Assembly (NCBI GenBank): GCA_963728195.1 | Contig: CAVSIX010000011.1 | Coordinates: 124,001-188,000, forward strand | Origin: Sva-07 sp963728195 | GTDB lineage: Bacteria > Actinomycetota > Acidimicrobiia > Acidimicrobiales > Ilumatobacteraceae | Direction of reading: 5' to 3' | DNA length: 64,000 nucleotides | Shown: piece by piece, positions 40,529 through 48,925 of the stretch | How the letters are laid out: each line of letters opens with the position of its first letter | Numbering within the stretch: position 1 is the first letter of the stretch | Translations under genes and position numbers: made by a program | The notes under the pieces: generated by a model | What the model was told of the DNA's origin: nothing | The model's input: the letters and a program-made list of their open reading frames with translations, nothing else | Databases searched by the model: none

Positions 40529-41790
40529 AGGAGGTCCTCCGGTCGGTTGATGAAGTCGGCGAGTGTGGCGAGGAATCGGCTGCCGATCGCACCGTCGGTC
40601 GCCCGGTGGTCGGCGGCGAGTGTGCTGGTGACCACCGGCCGCACGGCGACGCTGTCGTCGACCACCCACGGCCGCGACCTCGATCGCCCGAAGCCGACGA
40701 GCGCCACCTGCGGCGGCGAGATCACGCCGTGTACGAGGTCGGCGCCGGTGTCGCCGAGGTGGGTGACCGTGATCGTGGCGCCGGTCATCCAGCTCGCTCG
40801 CAACCTGCCGGTGCGCGCTGCGGTGACGAGCTCCGTGAGTGCGCTCATCACATCCGCCAGCGATCGCTCGTCGGCGCGCTCGATCTTCGGGGTGACCAAC
40901 CCGCCGCGCCGAAGCGAGATCGCCGTGGCGACATCGATCGAGTCGGCCGCCTCGAAATGGTCGTCGATCCAGAACCCGTTGAGGTTCCGGTGGCGAGATG
41001 CGGCGAGGGCGACGGCTCGGATGAAGCATGCGGCGGGCAGGATGCGATCGGCGATCGGCCGATCGGCGTTGTGTTCGGCCAACCACGATTCGAGCGGCCC
41101 CACGTCGAGCTCGCGCGAGAGGTGGTAGTGGGGGATCTCGCGGTTGGCGGTGGCCATCCGCTCGGCGATCAACGACCGCATCGTGTCCGAGGACCGGCGT
41201 GGCGCTTCGGGCGACGGTGCGGCGGCCGGTGTGAGTGCCGCGGGCGACGCGGCGACCACGTCGGCCTCGATGACGGCACCCCCCGGTCCGCTGCCGCGGA
41301 TCCCACCGAGGTCGATGCCGCGTTCGGCGGCGAGTCGGCGCGCGAGCGGCGATGCCGGCACCCGCCCGCCGGCGTCCGCTGGGATGACCACCGGTCCAGC
41401 GCCGAAATGTGCAGCGATCTGACCGCTGGGCGCGACGATCGGGGCAATTTTCGGGGGAGCGGTGTCCGGTACTCCGATGGTGTCCGCTTCGACGGCGTCC
41501 GCAGGGCGAGCGGTGTCCGGCTCGCCGTCGCCGGAAATCGCACGCAACCGGGCGATCGGCGTGCCCACGTCGACGAGCTGGCCGACGTCGACGAGGAACT
41601 CCTCGACGATGCCGTCGTGCCAGATCTCGATGTCGATGTCGGACTTCTCGGTTTCGACGGTCGCGACGAGGTCTCCCCGGTGCACGGTGTCACCCGGCGC
41701 GACACGCCACTCGATCACGCGGCCCTCGTCCATGTCCGCGCCGAGCGACGGCATCGCGTACTGGAACGTCGCAGCGTCGTGAGCGGTCAC
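40525..41790 (-). CDS. 2-oxoacid (or acetoin) dehydrogenase E2 acyltransferase
   Basis: About 421 residues. The lipoyl domain (8-85) has the lipoyl-Lys in VETEKSDIDIEIW. A peripheral-subunit-binding domain for E3 lies near 145-180 (VPASPLARRLAAERGIDLGGIRGSGPGGAVIEADV). The catalytic domain starts near 205 (MRSLIAERMATANREIPHYHLSRELDV) and ends with the DHRATDG active site. It moves acyl groups from E1 to CoA. Both neighbours overlap it by GTGA. No E3 (dihydrolipoamide dehydrogenase) gene is in the window. Confidence 0.93.
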   Translation of the reverse strand: MTAHDAATFQYAMPSLGADMDEGRVIEWRVAPGDTVHRGDLVATVETEKSDIDIEIWHDGIVEEFLVDVGQLVDVGTPIARLRAISGDGEPDTARPADAVEADTIGVPDTAPPKIAPIVAPSGQIAAHFGAGPVVIPADAGGRVPASPLARRLAAERGIDLGGIRGSGPGGAVIEADVVAASPAALTPAAAPSPEAPRRSSDTMRSLIAERMATANREIPHYHLSRELDVGPLESWLAEHNADRPIADRILPAACFIRAVALAASRHRNLNGFWIDDHFEAADSIDVATAISLRRGGLVTPKIERADERSLADVMSALTELVTAARTGRLRASWMTGATITVTHLGDTGADLVHGVISPPQVALVGFGRSRSRPWVVDDSVAVRPVVTSTLAADHRATDGAIGSRFLATLADFINRPEDLL

Positions 41791-42779
41791 GATGCGACGC
41801 CGCCCATCTGTCGCGCGGCAGCCACGATGTCGTCGACCTGCGGGATCGCTGCGGTCTCGAGGTGCTTGGCGTAGGGGATCGGCACCTCGAGGCTCGCCAG
41901 ACGGCCGACCGGCGCGTCGAGCGTCCAGAAGCACGTCTCGGTGATCTCCGCGGCGATCTCGGCGCTGAGGCCGCCGGTGCGCCACCCCTCGTCGACGACG
42001 AGCGCTCGGTGGGTTCGTTGCACCGATGCCGTGATCGTCGACAGGTCGATCGGGCGCAGCGAACGCAGGTCGATCACATCCGCATCGACACCGACCGCGG
42101 CGAGCTGCTCGGCGGCCTCGAGCGCCTTGGGGACCATCCCCGCCCATGCGACGATCGTCAGGTGATCGCCCGGACGCCGCACGACGGCGCGGTCGATGTC
42201 GACCGGGCCACCGTCGGGGTCCACGGGCCCGCGGTCGTTGTAGAGACCGGAGTGTTCGAAGATGATCACGGGGTTGGGGTCCGCGAGTGCCGTCGGCAAC
42301 ATCCATCTCGCATCGGCGGGCGTGGCGGGGGCGATCACCTTGAGGCCAGGCACGTGGGCGAACCAACCTTCGAGGCTGTGTGAGTGTTGTGCGGCGAGCT
42401 GGCGACCGGCGCCGGTGGTGGTGCGAACGACGAGCGGCACGTTGAACTGACCGCCGGACATGTGCAACAGCGTGGCGGCGGTGTTCACCAGCTGGTCGAG
42501 TGCCAGCAGGCTGAAGTTGACCGTCATGATCTCCACGATCGGTCGCAGGCCGCCGAGCGCCGCACCGATGCCGGCGCCGACGAATCCCGATTCCGACAGC
42601 GGCGTGTTGCGCACGCGGTCGCGCCCGAACTCTTCGTGGAGTCCCTTGGTGACGGCGTACGTGCCGCCGTAGTCGGCGACGTCCTCGCCCATGATGAACA
42701 CCCGGTCGTCGGCGATCAGCGCCTCGCGCAACGCTTCGCGCATCGCTTCGCGATAGGTGATGTCGACCGGTTCGCTCAC
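41787..42779 (-). CDS. 2-oxoacid/acetoin dehydrogenase E1 beta subunit
   Basis: 330 residues. ITYREAMREALREALIADDRVFIMGEDVADYGGTYAVTKGL, NTPLSESGFVGAGIGAALGGLRPIVEIMTVNF and AQHSHSLEGWFAHVPGLKV match pyruvate/acetoin dehydrogenase beta subunits (PdhB/AcoB), which complete the thiamine-diphosphate site with E1 alpha. The GTG start overlaps E1 alpha by GTGA. Pyruvate and acetoin types cannot be separated by eye. Confidence 0.94.
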   Translation of the reverse strand: MSEPVDITYREAMREALREALIADDRVFIMGEDVADYGGTYAVTKGLHEEFGRDRVRNTPLSESGFVGAGIGAALGGLRPIVEIMTVNFSLLALDQLVNTAATLLHMSGGQFNVPLVVRTTTGAGRQLAAQHSHSLEGWFAHVPGLKVIAPATPADARWMLPTALADPNPVIIFEHSGLYNDRGPVDPDGGPVDIDRAVVRRPGDHLTIVAWAGMVPKALEAAEQLAAVGVDADVIDLRSLRPIDLSTITASVQRTHRALVVDEGWRTGGLSAEIAAEITETCFWTLDAPVGRLASLEVPIPYAKHLETAAIPQVDDIVAAARQMGGVAS

Positions 42780-43840
42780 GGCCACACCTCCTCCAACTCG
42801 TCCTGGCTCCCGGTGACCAGGGTTCGCGGAACGACAGACGGGTCCGTCGGTCTGGTGACGTGATCCATCAGCGTGTCGACCGACTCCAGCGGCGCCGCCT
42901 CGGCGGCTGCCACCGCGGCCTCGGTCTCCTCGCGGGCCGCGGCCCACATCGCCTCGAGATCCTCGTCGGTGACCACGCCGTCGGCGATCAGGCGGGCGGC
43001 GAACGTGGTGATCGGGTCGCGTTGCTTCCACTGCTCGACTTCGCGCGGATCCCGATAGAGGTCCGGGTCGAACATCGAGTGCGCCCGGAACCGGTACGTC
43101 TGGAACTCGATGAACATCGGGCCACCACCGGAGCGGATCGCCGACAGCGCCTTCGTTGTCGCCCGGTGCACCTCCGCCACGTCCATCCCGTCGACGCTCC
43201 ACGCGGGGATCGCATAACTGGCGGCCTTGAGCGCGAGATCGACCTGCGACTCGCTCGTCTGCAGCGACGTGCCCATCGCGTACCGGTTGTTCTCGCAGCA
43301 GAACAGCACCGGCACGTTCCAGAGCGCGGCCAGGTTCATCGCTTCGTGGAACTCGCCCTCGGCCATCGCCCCTTCGCCGAAGAAGCACACGGTGACTGCC
43401 CCGGTGCGCCCGAGCATCTGGTCGGCGAGCCCGAGACCCACTGCCAATGGGAGGTGTCCACCGACGATGGCGTTGCCACCGAAGAACCGCGTCGCTGCAT
43501 CGAACAGGTGCATCGAGCCACCCCGCCCGCCGGAGCAGCCCGTCGCCTTGCCGAACATCTCGCTCATGATCGATTCCGCTGACACGCCGCGCAGCAGTGC
43601 GTGGCCGTGCTCGCGGTAGGTGGCGAGGACGGCGTCGTCGCGTTCCAGGCAGCTCATCACCCCCGACGCCACCGCCTCCTCGCCGATGTAGAGGTGCAGG
43701 AACCCGCGGATCTTCGACTCGCCGTACAGTTCCGCGCAGCGCTCCTCGAAGACCCGGATGCGGATCATGTCGGCGAGCAGCCGCCGTTGGAGATCGTGGT
43801 TGCCGGGGACCTGGGCGGGGGGAACCTGGTTGGTGGTCAT
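42776..43840 (-). CDS. 2-oxoacid/acetoin dehydrogenase E1 alpha subunit
   Basis: 354 residues. The thiamine-diphosphate motif GEGAMAEGEFHEAMNLAALWNVPVLFCCENN is complete. YIGEEAVASGVMSCL, TYREHGHALLRG and GGRGGSMHLF match PdhA/AcoA. FRAHSMFDPDLYRDPREVEQWKQRDP is the phosphorylation-loop region. It overlaps the ligase gene by ATGA and E1 beta by GTGA, so the operon is tightly coupled. Confidence 0.94.
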   Translation of the reverse strand: MTTNQVPPAQVPGNHDLQRRLLADMIRIRVFEERCAELYGESKIRGFLHLYIGEEAVASGVMSCLERDDAVLATYREHGHALLRGVSAESIMSEMFGKATGCSGGRGGSMHLFDAATRFFGGNAIVGGHLPLAVGLGLADQMLGRTGAVTVCFFGEGAMAEGEFHEAMNLAALWNVPVLFCCENNRYAMGTSLQTSESQVDLALKAASYAIPAWSVDGMDVAEVHRATTKALSAIRSGGGPMFIEFQTYRFRAHSMFDPDLYRDPREVEQWKQRDPITTFAARLIADGVVTDEDLEAMWAAAREETEAAVAAAEAAPLESVDTLMDHVTRPTDPSVVPRTLVTGSQDELEEVWP

Positions 43841-45654
43841 CGCCGTGCCTGCCTCGTCTCGGTCGGCGTCTCGAGGGTCGAGGTGTCGCCTTCGTCCTCG
43901 CCGAGTTCACGCGCCTTGAGCACGCGACGCATGATCTTGCCGCTGCGCGTGTGCGGGAGGTCGTCGACGAATTCGATCTCGCGAGGCGCCACTGCCGCCC
44001 CCAGTCGCGCTCGCGCGTGGCCGAGCAGCTCCCGTCGCAGCTGCTCGCTCGGCTCGTGACCCCGCGCGAGCACGACGAACGCCTTGACGATCGCTCCCGC
44101 CGTCGCATCGGGCTTGCCGATCACGCCGGTCTCGGCGACCGCTGGGTGTTCGTTGATCGCCGACTCGACCTCGAACGGTCCGATCAGGTGGCCGGAGGTC
44201 TTGATCACGTCGTCCCCGCGCCCGACGAACCAGTAGTAGCCGTCGGCGTCGCGGCGGGCGAGATCGCCCGTGCGGTACCACCCGTCGACGAACGACCGTC
44301 GGTAGCGCTCGTCCTGGTCGAGGTAGCCGCGGAACATCGAGGGCCATCCGGCGCGCAACGCCAGCTCGCCGGATCGGGCCGGGTCGGTCACCTGCGCGGG
44401 AGCACCGGCGGCATCGGTGATCACGTTGCCGTCGGCATCGCGTTCGAGCAGTGTGACCTCGATGCCCGGCAGGGGGCGTCCCATCGAGCCGGGGCGAACG
44501 TTCTGCGAGCGGTAGTTCGAGATCATGATCCCGCCGGTCTCGGTCTGCCACCACGTGTCGATCACCGGGACACCGAACGTCTGCTGGCACCAGCGCACGG
44601 CGTCCGCGTCGAGCGGCTCGCCGACGCTCGCGACGAGACGGAGTCGGGAGAGATCACGCTCGGATGCCAGTTCGGCGCCGGCACGCTGCAGCAGGCGGAT
44701 GGCCGTCGGTGCGGTGTAGAACACGTCGACCGCGTGGCGTTCGAGGATCCGATACCAGCGCTCGGCGTCGAACTCGGCCTCGTCGACGATGCTGGTGACG
44801 CCGTTCGTCAACGGTGCGATGATGCCGTACGACGTGCCCGTCACCCAGCCCGGATCTGCGGTGCACCAGAACGTGTCGCCCTCGTGGAGGTCGAGCACCA
44901 GACGGCCGGTCACGTGATGCGTCACGACGGCACCGTGGACGTGGACCGCGCCTTTCGGCTGCCCGGTCGTGCCGCTCGTGAAGTGCAGTAGCGCCGGCGT
45001 CTCCGGATCGGTCGGGGCGGTCACGAACGTTTCGCTGCCCTCGGTGAGGAACGCGCCGAACGACATCACTTCGGGTCGTCCGGCGCCGGTGCGACCGTTG
45101 CCGATGCCGTCCTCGTTGCTGCCGCACACGAGCACGAGTTCGAGGTGCGGCAACCGGTCGAGGATCGGTGCGACCTTGCGGCGGTAGAGCAGCGGCGTCG
45201 TCACGAGGACCTTGATCCGGCCGATGTCCATGCGTTGAGCGATCGGGTCGGGCCCGAATGCGGAGAACAGCGGCGTGAAGGTGCCGTGGGCCTTCAGTGT
45301 GCCGAGCGCCGTCGTGTAGAGCTCGGGGATGCGACCGGCGAGCGTGGCGACGCCGGTGCCGGCGGCAAGACCTCGACGCTGCATCGCATCCGCGAATCGA
45401 TTCGTCCGTCGGGCGAGGCGGGCATAGGTGACCTCGACGGGGTCGTCGACGTCACCGGGTTCACGACCGATGAACCGCAGCGCGACACGATCGCCGTGAC
45501 CCTCGCGCAGGTGGCGGTCGACGGCGAGGTCGGCGATGTTGACGCTGTCGGGCCGACCGGTGGCCCCGTCGGGACGCAGCGCAGCCCACGCGTCGTCCCA
45601 CGTGAACGACGCGACCGAGGCGTCATAGTCGGCGAGCCAGGCTTCGGGATGCAC
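43837..45654 (-). CDS. Acetyl-CoA synthetase-type AMP-forming ligase
   Basis: About 605 residues of the adenylate-forming family. A3 is HFTSGTTGQPKGAVHVHGA, A5 is DTWWQTETGGIMISNY, A8 is DGWYRTGDLARRDADGYYWFVGRGDDVIK and the catalytic Lys is in TRSGKIMRRVLKA. It activates acetate or a similar short acid to acyl-AMP and acyl-CoA. The GTG at 45652-45654 is chosen by homology of VHPEAWLADYDASVASF to the N-terminus of acetate ligases. It sits first after the AhpD-like gene in the operon. Products of this ligase and of E1-E2 would both be acyl-CoA. Confidence 0.92.
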   Translation of the reverse strand: MHPEAWLADYDASVASFTWDDAWAALRPDGATGRPDSVNIADLAVDRHLREGHGDRVALRFIGREPGDVDDPVEVTYARLARRTNRFADAMQRRGLAAGTGVATLAGRIPELYTTALGTLKAHGTFTPLFSAFGPDPIAQRMDIGRIKVLVTTPLLYRRKVAPILDRLPHLELVLVCGSNEDGIGNGRTGAGRPEVMSFGAFLTEGSETFVTAPTDPETPALLHFTSGTTGQPKGAVHVHGAVVTHHVTGRLVLDLHEGDTFWCTADPGWVTGTSYGIIAPLTNGVTSIVDEAEFDAERWYRILERHAVDVFYTAPTAIRLLQRAGAELASERDLSRLRLVASVGEPLDADAVRWCQQTFGVPVIDTWWQTETGGIMISNYRSQNVRPGSMGRPLPGIEVTLLERDADGNVITDAAGAPAQVTDPARSGELALRAGWPSMFRGYLDQDERYRRSFVDGWYRTGDLARRDADGYYWFVGRGDDVIKTSGHLIGPFEVESAINEHPAVAETGVIGKPDATAGAIVKAFVVLARGHEPSEQLRRELLGHARARLGAAVAPREIEFVDDLPHTRSGKIMRRVLKARELGEDEGDTSTLETPTETRQARR

Positions 45655-45667
45655 CGACGGCCCGTTC

Positions 45668-46009
45668 CTAGGCGCTGAACTGGCCGAGGGCACGCAGTGC
45701 GTGGGTCGCGTACGTCGACGCCGGCCCACCACCCATCAGGAGTGCCACGCCGATCGTCTCGTGCACCATCTCGGGCGTCGCCCCGGCGCGCAGTGCGTCG
45801 TGCATGTGCAACGTGATGCAGTCGTCGCAGCGCGTGCAGATGGCGATGGCGACCGCCATCAGTTCCTTGGTCGCCTGGGGCAGCGCACCCTCCTTCACCG
45901 CCGACCGATGGAGGTCGCCGAAGCCCTTCATCTGATCGGGAATCACCTGCATCAGATCGCGGTAGCCCTGGCGCAACTCGTTGCGCAGTGCGGGGAAGTC
46001 GTCGGTCAT
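45668..46009 (-). CDS. AhpD-like/carboxymuconolactone decarboxylase-fold protein with CxxC
   Basis: About 113 residues. AIAICTRCDDCITLHMHDALRAGATPEMVHETIGVALLMGGGPASTYATHALRAL carries the CxxC (CTRCDDC) and His of the AhpD family, giving likely alkylhydroperoxidase or disulfide-reductase activity. The ATG at 46009 follows GGAGCAG. It is the first gene of the ligase-E1-E2-ACP operon, 13 bases before the ligase start. A DosR-like box at 46077-46090 lies 68 bases upstream. Confidence 0.88.
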   Translation of the reverse strand: MTDDFPALRNELRQGYRDLMQVIPDQMKGFGDLHRSAVKEGALPQATKELMAVAIAICTRCDDCITLHMHDALRAGATPEMVHETIGVALLMGGGPASTYATHALRALGQFSA

Positions 46010-46076
46010 GGCTGCTGCTCCTGGAAGTAGTCGTTCGCTCGCCTCCATCGTGTCCGGGTGACCCGAGCGCCGACCA

Positions 46077-46090
46077 GGGGCCAAGGTCAG
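46077..46090 (+). promoter_or_regulatory. Candidate DosR-like box for the ligase-E1-E2-ACP operon
   Basis: GGGGCCAAGGTCAG, on the strand opposite to the operon as in the other sites. Flanked by AGG before and TGCC after. Confidence 0.6.
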
Positions 46091-46125
46091 TGCCTGCGAC
46101 CGCACTCGCAGGGCCGATGCGCCGC

Positions 46126-46139
46126 GTGACCTTTGGCCC
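46126..46139 (-). promoter_or_regulatory. Candidate DosR-like box for the USP gene at 46241
   Basis: GTGACCTTTGGCCC on the plus strand, i.e. GGGCCAAAGGTCAC on the minus strand. It is the mirror image of the site 49 bases away and points to the divergent USP gene, which starts 101 bases downstream. Confidence 0.6.
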
Positions 46140-46240
46140 TGCCGCCACCATCGGCCCGGTGGCTTCAATCAACGCGGTGGACGTGGATGCGTCGCAGACA
46201 ACGGGGGTGGGGGACGGCCCCGCTGGAGAAAGGTGAAGTC

Positions 46241-47158
46241 ATGGTGCAGACGAATTCAACGGCGGGCTCGGTTGCTGCACCCTCGGTCGAGCACGGCACC
46301 TGGGTCGTCGGCCTCGACGGCTCGGACTGCGCGGCGAACGCGCTCGAGTGGGCCGCAGCGAACGCCCGGGGACGTGCGACGGACGTCCGGCTGGTCAACG
46401 CTTGGCAGACCCCGGTGGTCGGTGCCTACCCGATGTCGGCGCCGATGACCGTGGGGGTCGACGACACGGGACTTCACGATGCCGCTGCTCACGACGTCGC
46501 CGAGGTCGCCGCGGACCTCGACGGCCGCCTCGACCTTCCCGTCACCGCATCGGTCGGACACGGTGGACCCGCGGCCGTGCTGCTGGAGGCATCGGAGTCC
46601 GCCAGCGTGCTCGTGATCGGCAGCCGGGGCCGCGGCGGATTCGCCCGCCTGCTGCTGGGATCGACCAGTACCCAGTGTGCGACGCATGCCTCGGTCCCGA
46701 CGATCGTCGTACCGGGCGATGCGAAGCCCGAGCCGGTCGGCAGGATCCTGGTGGGCTGCGACGGGTCGCCGAACTCGATGGTCGCGTTGCGGTGGGCGAT
46801 CGACTTCGCCGCACCCGGGGGCACCGTCGTGGTCGCCTGGGTGTGGGATGCCACACCGCTCGCCGTCGGCGCCGATGCGTTCTTCTTCCCCGATGCGAGT
46901 GACCTCGCTGCGGAGCGGTTCCATCACCTCGTCGACACCGTCGCCGGCCACGCCACCGCCCGGGACGTGACGCTCGAGCGCGAGTTCGTGCGTGGCACAC
47001 CGCGCTCGGCACTGGCCAGTCAGGCCGAGCACGTCGACCTGGTCGCGGTCGGCGCGCGGGGCCACGGCGCCATCGGAGCCGCGCTGCTCGGTTCGGTGTC
47101 GACATGGCTGTTGCACCACGTGCACCGCCCGATCGCCGTCGTGCCGTTGACGGCGTGA
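46241..47158 (+). CDS. Universal stress protein, two tandem UspA domains
   Basis: 305 residues. First domain: WVVGLDGSDCAANALEWAA and binding loop GSRGRGGFARLLLGS. Second domain: ILVGCDGSPNSMVALRWAI and GARGHGAIGAALLGS. Both loops fit the nucleotide-binding pattern. The ATG at 46241 follows AAAGGTGA. Upstream is a DosR-like box shared in mirror arrangement with the ligase operon. Resembles DosR-regulated tandem USPs of mycobacteria (Rv1996, Rv2005c, Rv2623). Confidence 0.93.
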   Translation: MVQTNSTAGSVAAPSVEHGTWVVGLDGSDCAANALEWAAANARGRATDVRLVNAWQTPVVGAYPMSAPMTVGVDDTGLHDAAAHDVAEVAADLDGRLDLPVTASVGHGGPAAVLLEASESASVLVIGSRGRGGFARLLLGSTSTQCATHASVPTIVVPGDAKPEPVGRILVGCDGSPNSMVALRWAIDFAAPGGTVVVAWVWDATPLAVGADAFFFPDASDLAAERFHHLVDTVAGHATARDVTLEREFVRGTPRSALASQAEHVDLVAVGARGHGAIGAALLGSVSTWLLHHVHRPIAVVPLTA

Positions 47159-47216
47159 GCTGGCGCGGCAACGCAGCCATGGCGTATCGAGCGACGGCGC
47201 ATGCGACAATGTCGCC

Positions 47217-47864
47217 ATGATCCGTGTCTTCCTGCTCGACGACCACGAAGTGGTGCGTCGCGGCATCGCCGCTGCGCTCGAGATGGAGAGCGACCTGACC
47301 GTGGTCGGCGAGGCGGGCAACGCCGACGAGGCGATCGCCGCGATCCGGCGCGATCAGCCCGACGTGGCCGTGCTCGACGTGCGCCTCGGCGACGGCGAGC
47401 ACAACGGCATCGACGTGTGCCGCGAGATCACGACCGAGTTCCCCGCCGTCAAGGTGTTGATCCTCACCTCGTTCGACAGCGACCGGGCGTTGGTCGACGC
47501 CGGGCTGGCCGGTGCGTCGGGGTTCCTCCTCAAGCAGATCCGCAGCACCGAGCTGGTCGAGACGATCCGCGGGGTCTCCGAGGGACGTCGCTACCTCGAC
47601 GACGCCGAGGTGCGCCTCGCCGGGCGCCGTCTGCGCGAGAGCGAGGAGGGCCGCCTCGAGGATCTCACCGCACAGGAGCGCCGGATCTTCGATCTGATCG
47701 GCGAAGGGCGGACGAACCGGCAGATCGCCCAGGAGATGTACCTGGCGGAGAAGACGGTGAAGAACTACGTCTCGAATCTCCTTTCCAAACTCGGCATGTC
47801 GCGACGCACCGAGGCGGCGGCGCTCGCTGCCCGGCTGGTCGAACGCCACCGCAACGAAGTGTGA
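47217..47864 (+). CDS. DosR/DevR-like response regulator (NarL family)
   Basis: 215 residues. Receiver: VFLLDDHEVVRRGIAAAL with DD at 8-9, phospho-acceptor Asp54 (AVLDVRLGDG), GASGFLLKQI. The HTH (about 150-212) reads LTAQERRIFDLIGEGRTNRQIAQEMYLAEKTVKNYVSNLLSKLGMSRRTEAAA. The recognition helix AEKTVKNYVS is identical, as I recall it, to mycobacterial DosR/DevR. The ATG is at 47217 with no clear ribosome site. It is convergent, with 21 bases between, with a DosS-like kinase and sits amid genes bearing DosR-like boxes, so it is the likely regulator of these sites. Confidence 0.93.
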   Translation: MIRVFLLDDHEVVRRGIAAALEMESDLTVVGEAGNADEAIAAIRRDQPDVAVLDVRLGDGEHNGIDVCREITTEFPAVKVLILTSFDSDRALVDAGLAGASGFLLKQIRSTELVETIRGVSEGRRYLDDAEVRLAGRRLRESEEGRLEDLTAQERRIFDLIGEGRTNRQIAQEMYLAEKTVKNYVSNLLSKLGMSRRTEAAALAARLVERHRNEV

Positions 47865-47885
47865 CGGCGATCCGGCCGTGCCGGG

Positions 47886-48860
47886 TCAGACCGGGACGTG
47901 CCAGAGCAGCCGGGTACCGGCGGGCTCGTTGTGGCCGACCGTGCAGCTGCCGCCCAGTTCGGCGGCGCGCCACATCATGTTCGACAGGCCGCCGGAGCGT
48001 TTCGGCTCGTTGGGTAGGCCGACGCCGTTGTCGGTGATGTGCAGCGACAGGCCGTCGTCGATGCGTTCGATGCGGACTTCGGCGGCGGTGGCGTTGGCGT
48101 GGCGGACGACGTTCGACAGGCCCTCGGTGACCGTGGCCACCAGCTGATCGGCGATGAAGTCGGGCAGTGCGTCGAGTTCACCGGCGAGCCGGAGTGCGGG
48201 CTCGAATCCGAGATGGCGCGAACGGTCGTGGACCAACTCGGTGAGCTGCGCCGACAGGCTGCGACGCTCGCCTTGGGGTCCGAGCTTGAAGATGGCGGAC
48301 CGGAGTTCGCGGATCGTGTCGTCGAGTTCATTGATCGCAGATCCGATGCGGTCGGCCACGATCGGCGGCTGCGCGGAGGACTGCACCGCCTGCAGGTTCA
48401 TGCCGGCCGCGAACAGCCGCTGGATCACCATGTCGTGGAGGTCACGCGCGATGCGCTCACGGTCCTGGAGCATCGCCATGCGCGACGCCGACTCCTGGCG
48501 GTCGCTGACGTCGCGGACCACGGCGATCGTGAACGTCGTGTCGTCGATCGTGCACGGGCTCAAGCTGATCTCGACCGGGAACATCTCGCCGGACTGGTGC
48601 TGCGCGAACAACTGCAGGCCGGTACCCATCGGACGCGTCGTGGGTGCTGCCGTGTAGGCGGCACGGCGCTTGGGGTGCGCACCCCTGAACTCCGGCGGTA
48701 CGAGTTCGTCGATCGAGGATCCGACCAGCTCGAGTTCGGTCCAGCCGAACATCTCGACGATGACCGGGTTGGCAAGACGGATCATTCCGTCCACGTCGAC
48801 CAGCAACAGTCCGTCGGGACAGGAGTCGATCAGTGCTCCTGCGAGTGCGGCGCGGTCCAT
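47886..48860 (-). CDS. PAS-domain histidine kinase, DosS/DosT-like core
   Basis: 324 residues, no membrane span. A PAS domain (about 5-125: LLLVDVDGMIRLANPVIVEMFGWTELELVG) replaces the two GAF domains that bind haem in mycobacterial DosS and DosT. The HisKA_3 H-box is DRERIARDLHDMVIQRLFAAGMNLQ with His at about 142, very close to DosS. N-box EGLSNVVRHANAT and G-box DNGVGLP, GGLSNMMWRAAELGG follow. It is the likely partner of the convergent DosR-like regulator. Whether the PAS holds haem, flavin or nothing is unknown. Confidence 0.92.
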   Translation of the reverse strand: MDRAALAGALIDSCPDGLLLVDVDGMIRLANPVIVEMFGWTELELVGSSIDELVPPEFRGAHPKRRAAYTAAPTTRPMGTGLQLFAQHQSGEMFPVEISLSPCTIDDTTFTIAVVRDVSDRQESASRMAMLQDRERIARDLHDMVIQRLFAAGMNLQAVQSSAQPPIVADRIGSAINELDDTIRELRSAIFKLGPQGERRSLSAQLTELVHDRSRHLGFEPALRLAGELDALPDFIADQLVATVTEGLSNVVRHANATAAEVRIERIDDGLSLHITDNGVGLPNEPKRSGGLSNMMWRAAELGGSCTVGHNEPAGTRLLWHVPV

Positions 48861-48869
48861 GCACCGGCC

Positions 48870-48875
48870 ATCCTA
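48870..48875 (-). promoter_or_regulatory. Leaderless-type -10 element of the DosS-like kinase
   Basis: TAGGAT on the minus strand, nine bases from the ATG at 48860. Confidence 0.4.
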
Positions 48876-48925
48876 CGGGGTGCGGCGGTGAACATCGGAG
48901 TGGCCGGTGCGCTGGCGGGTGGCGC

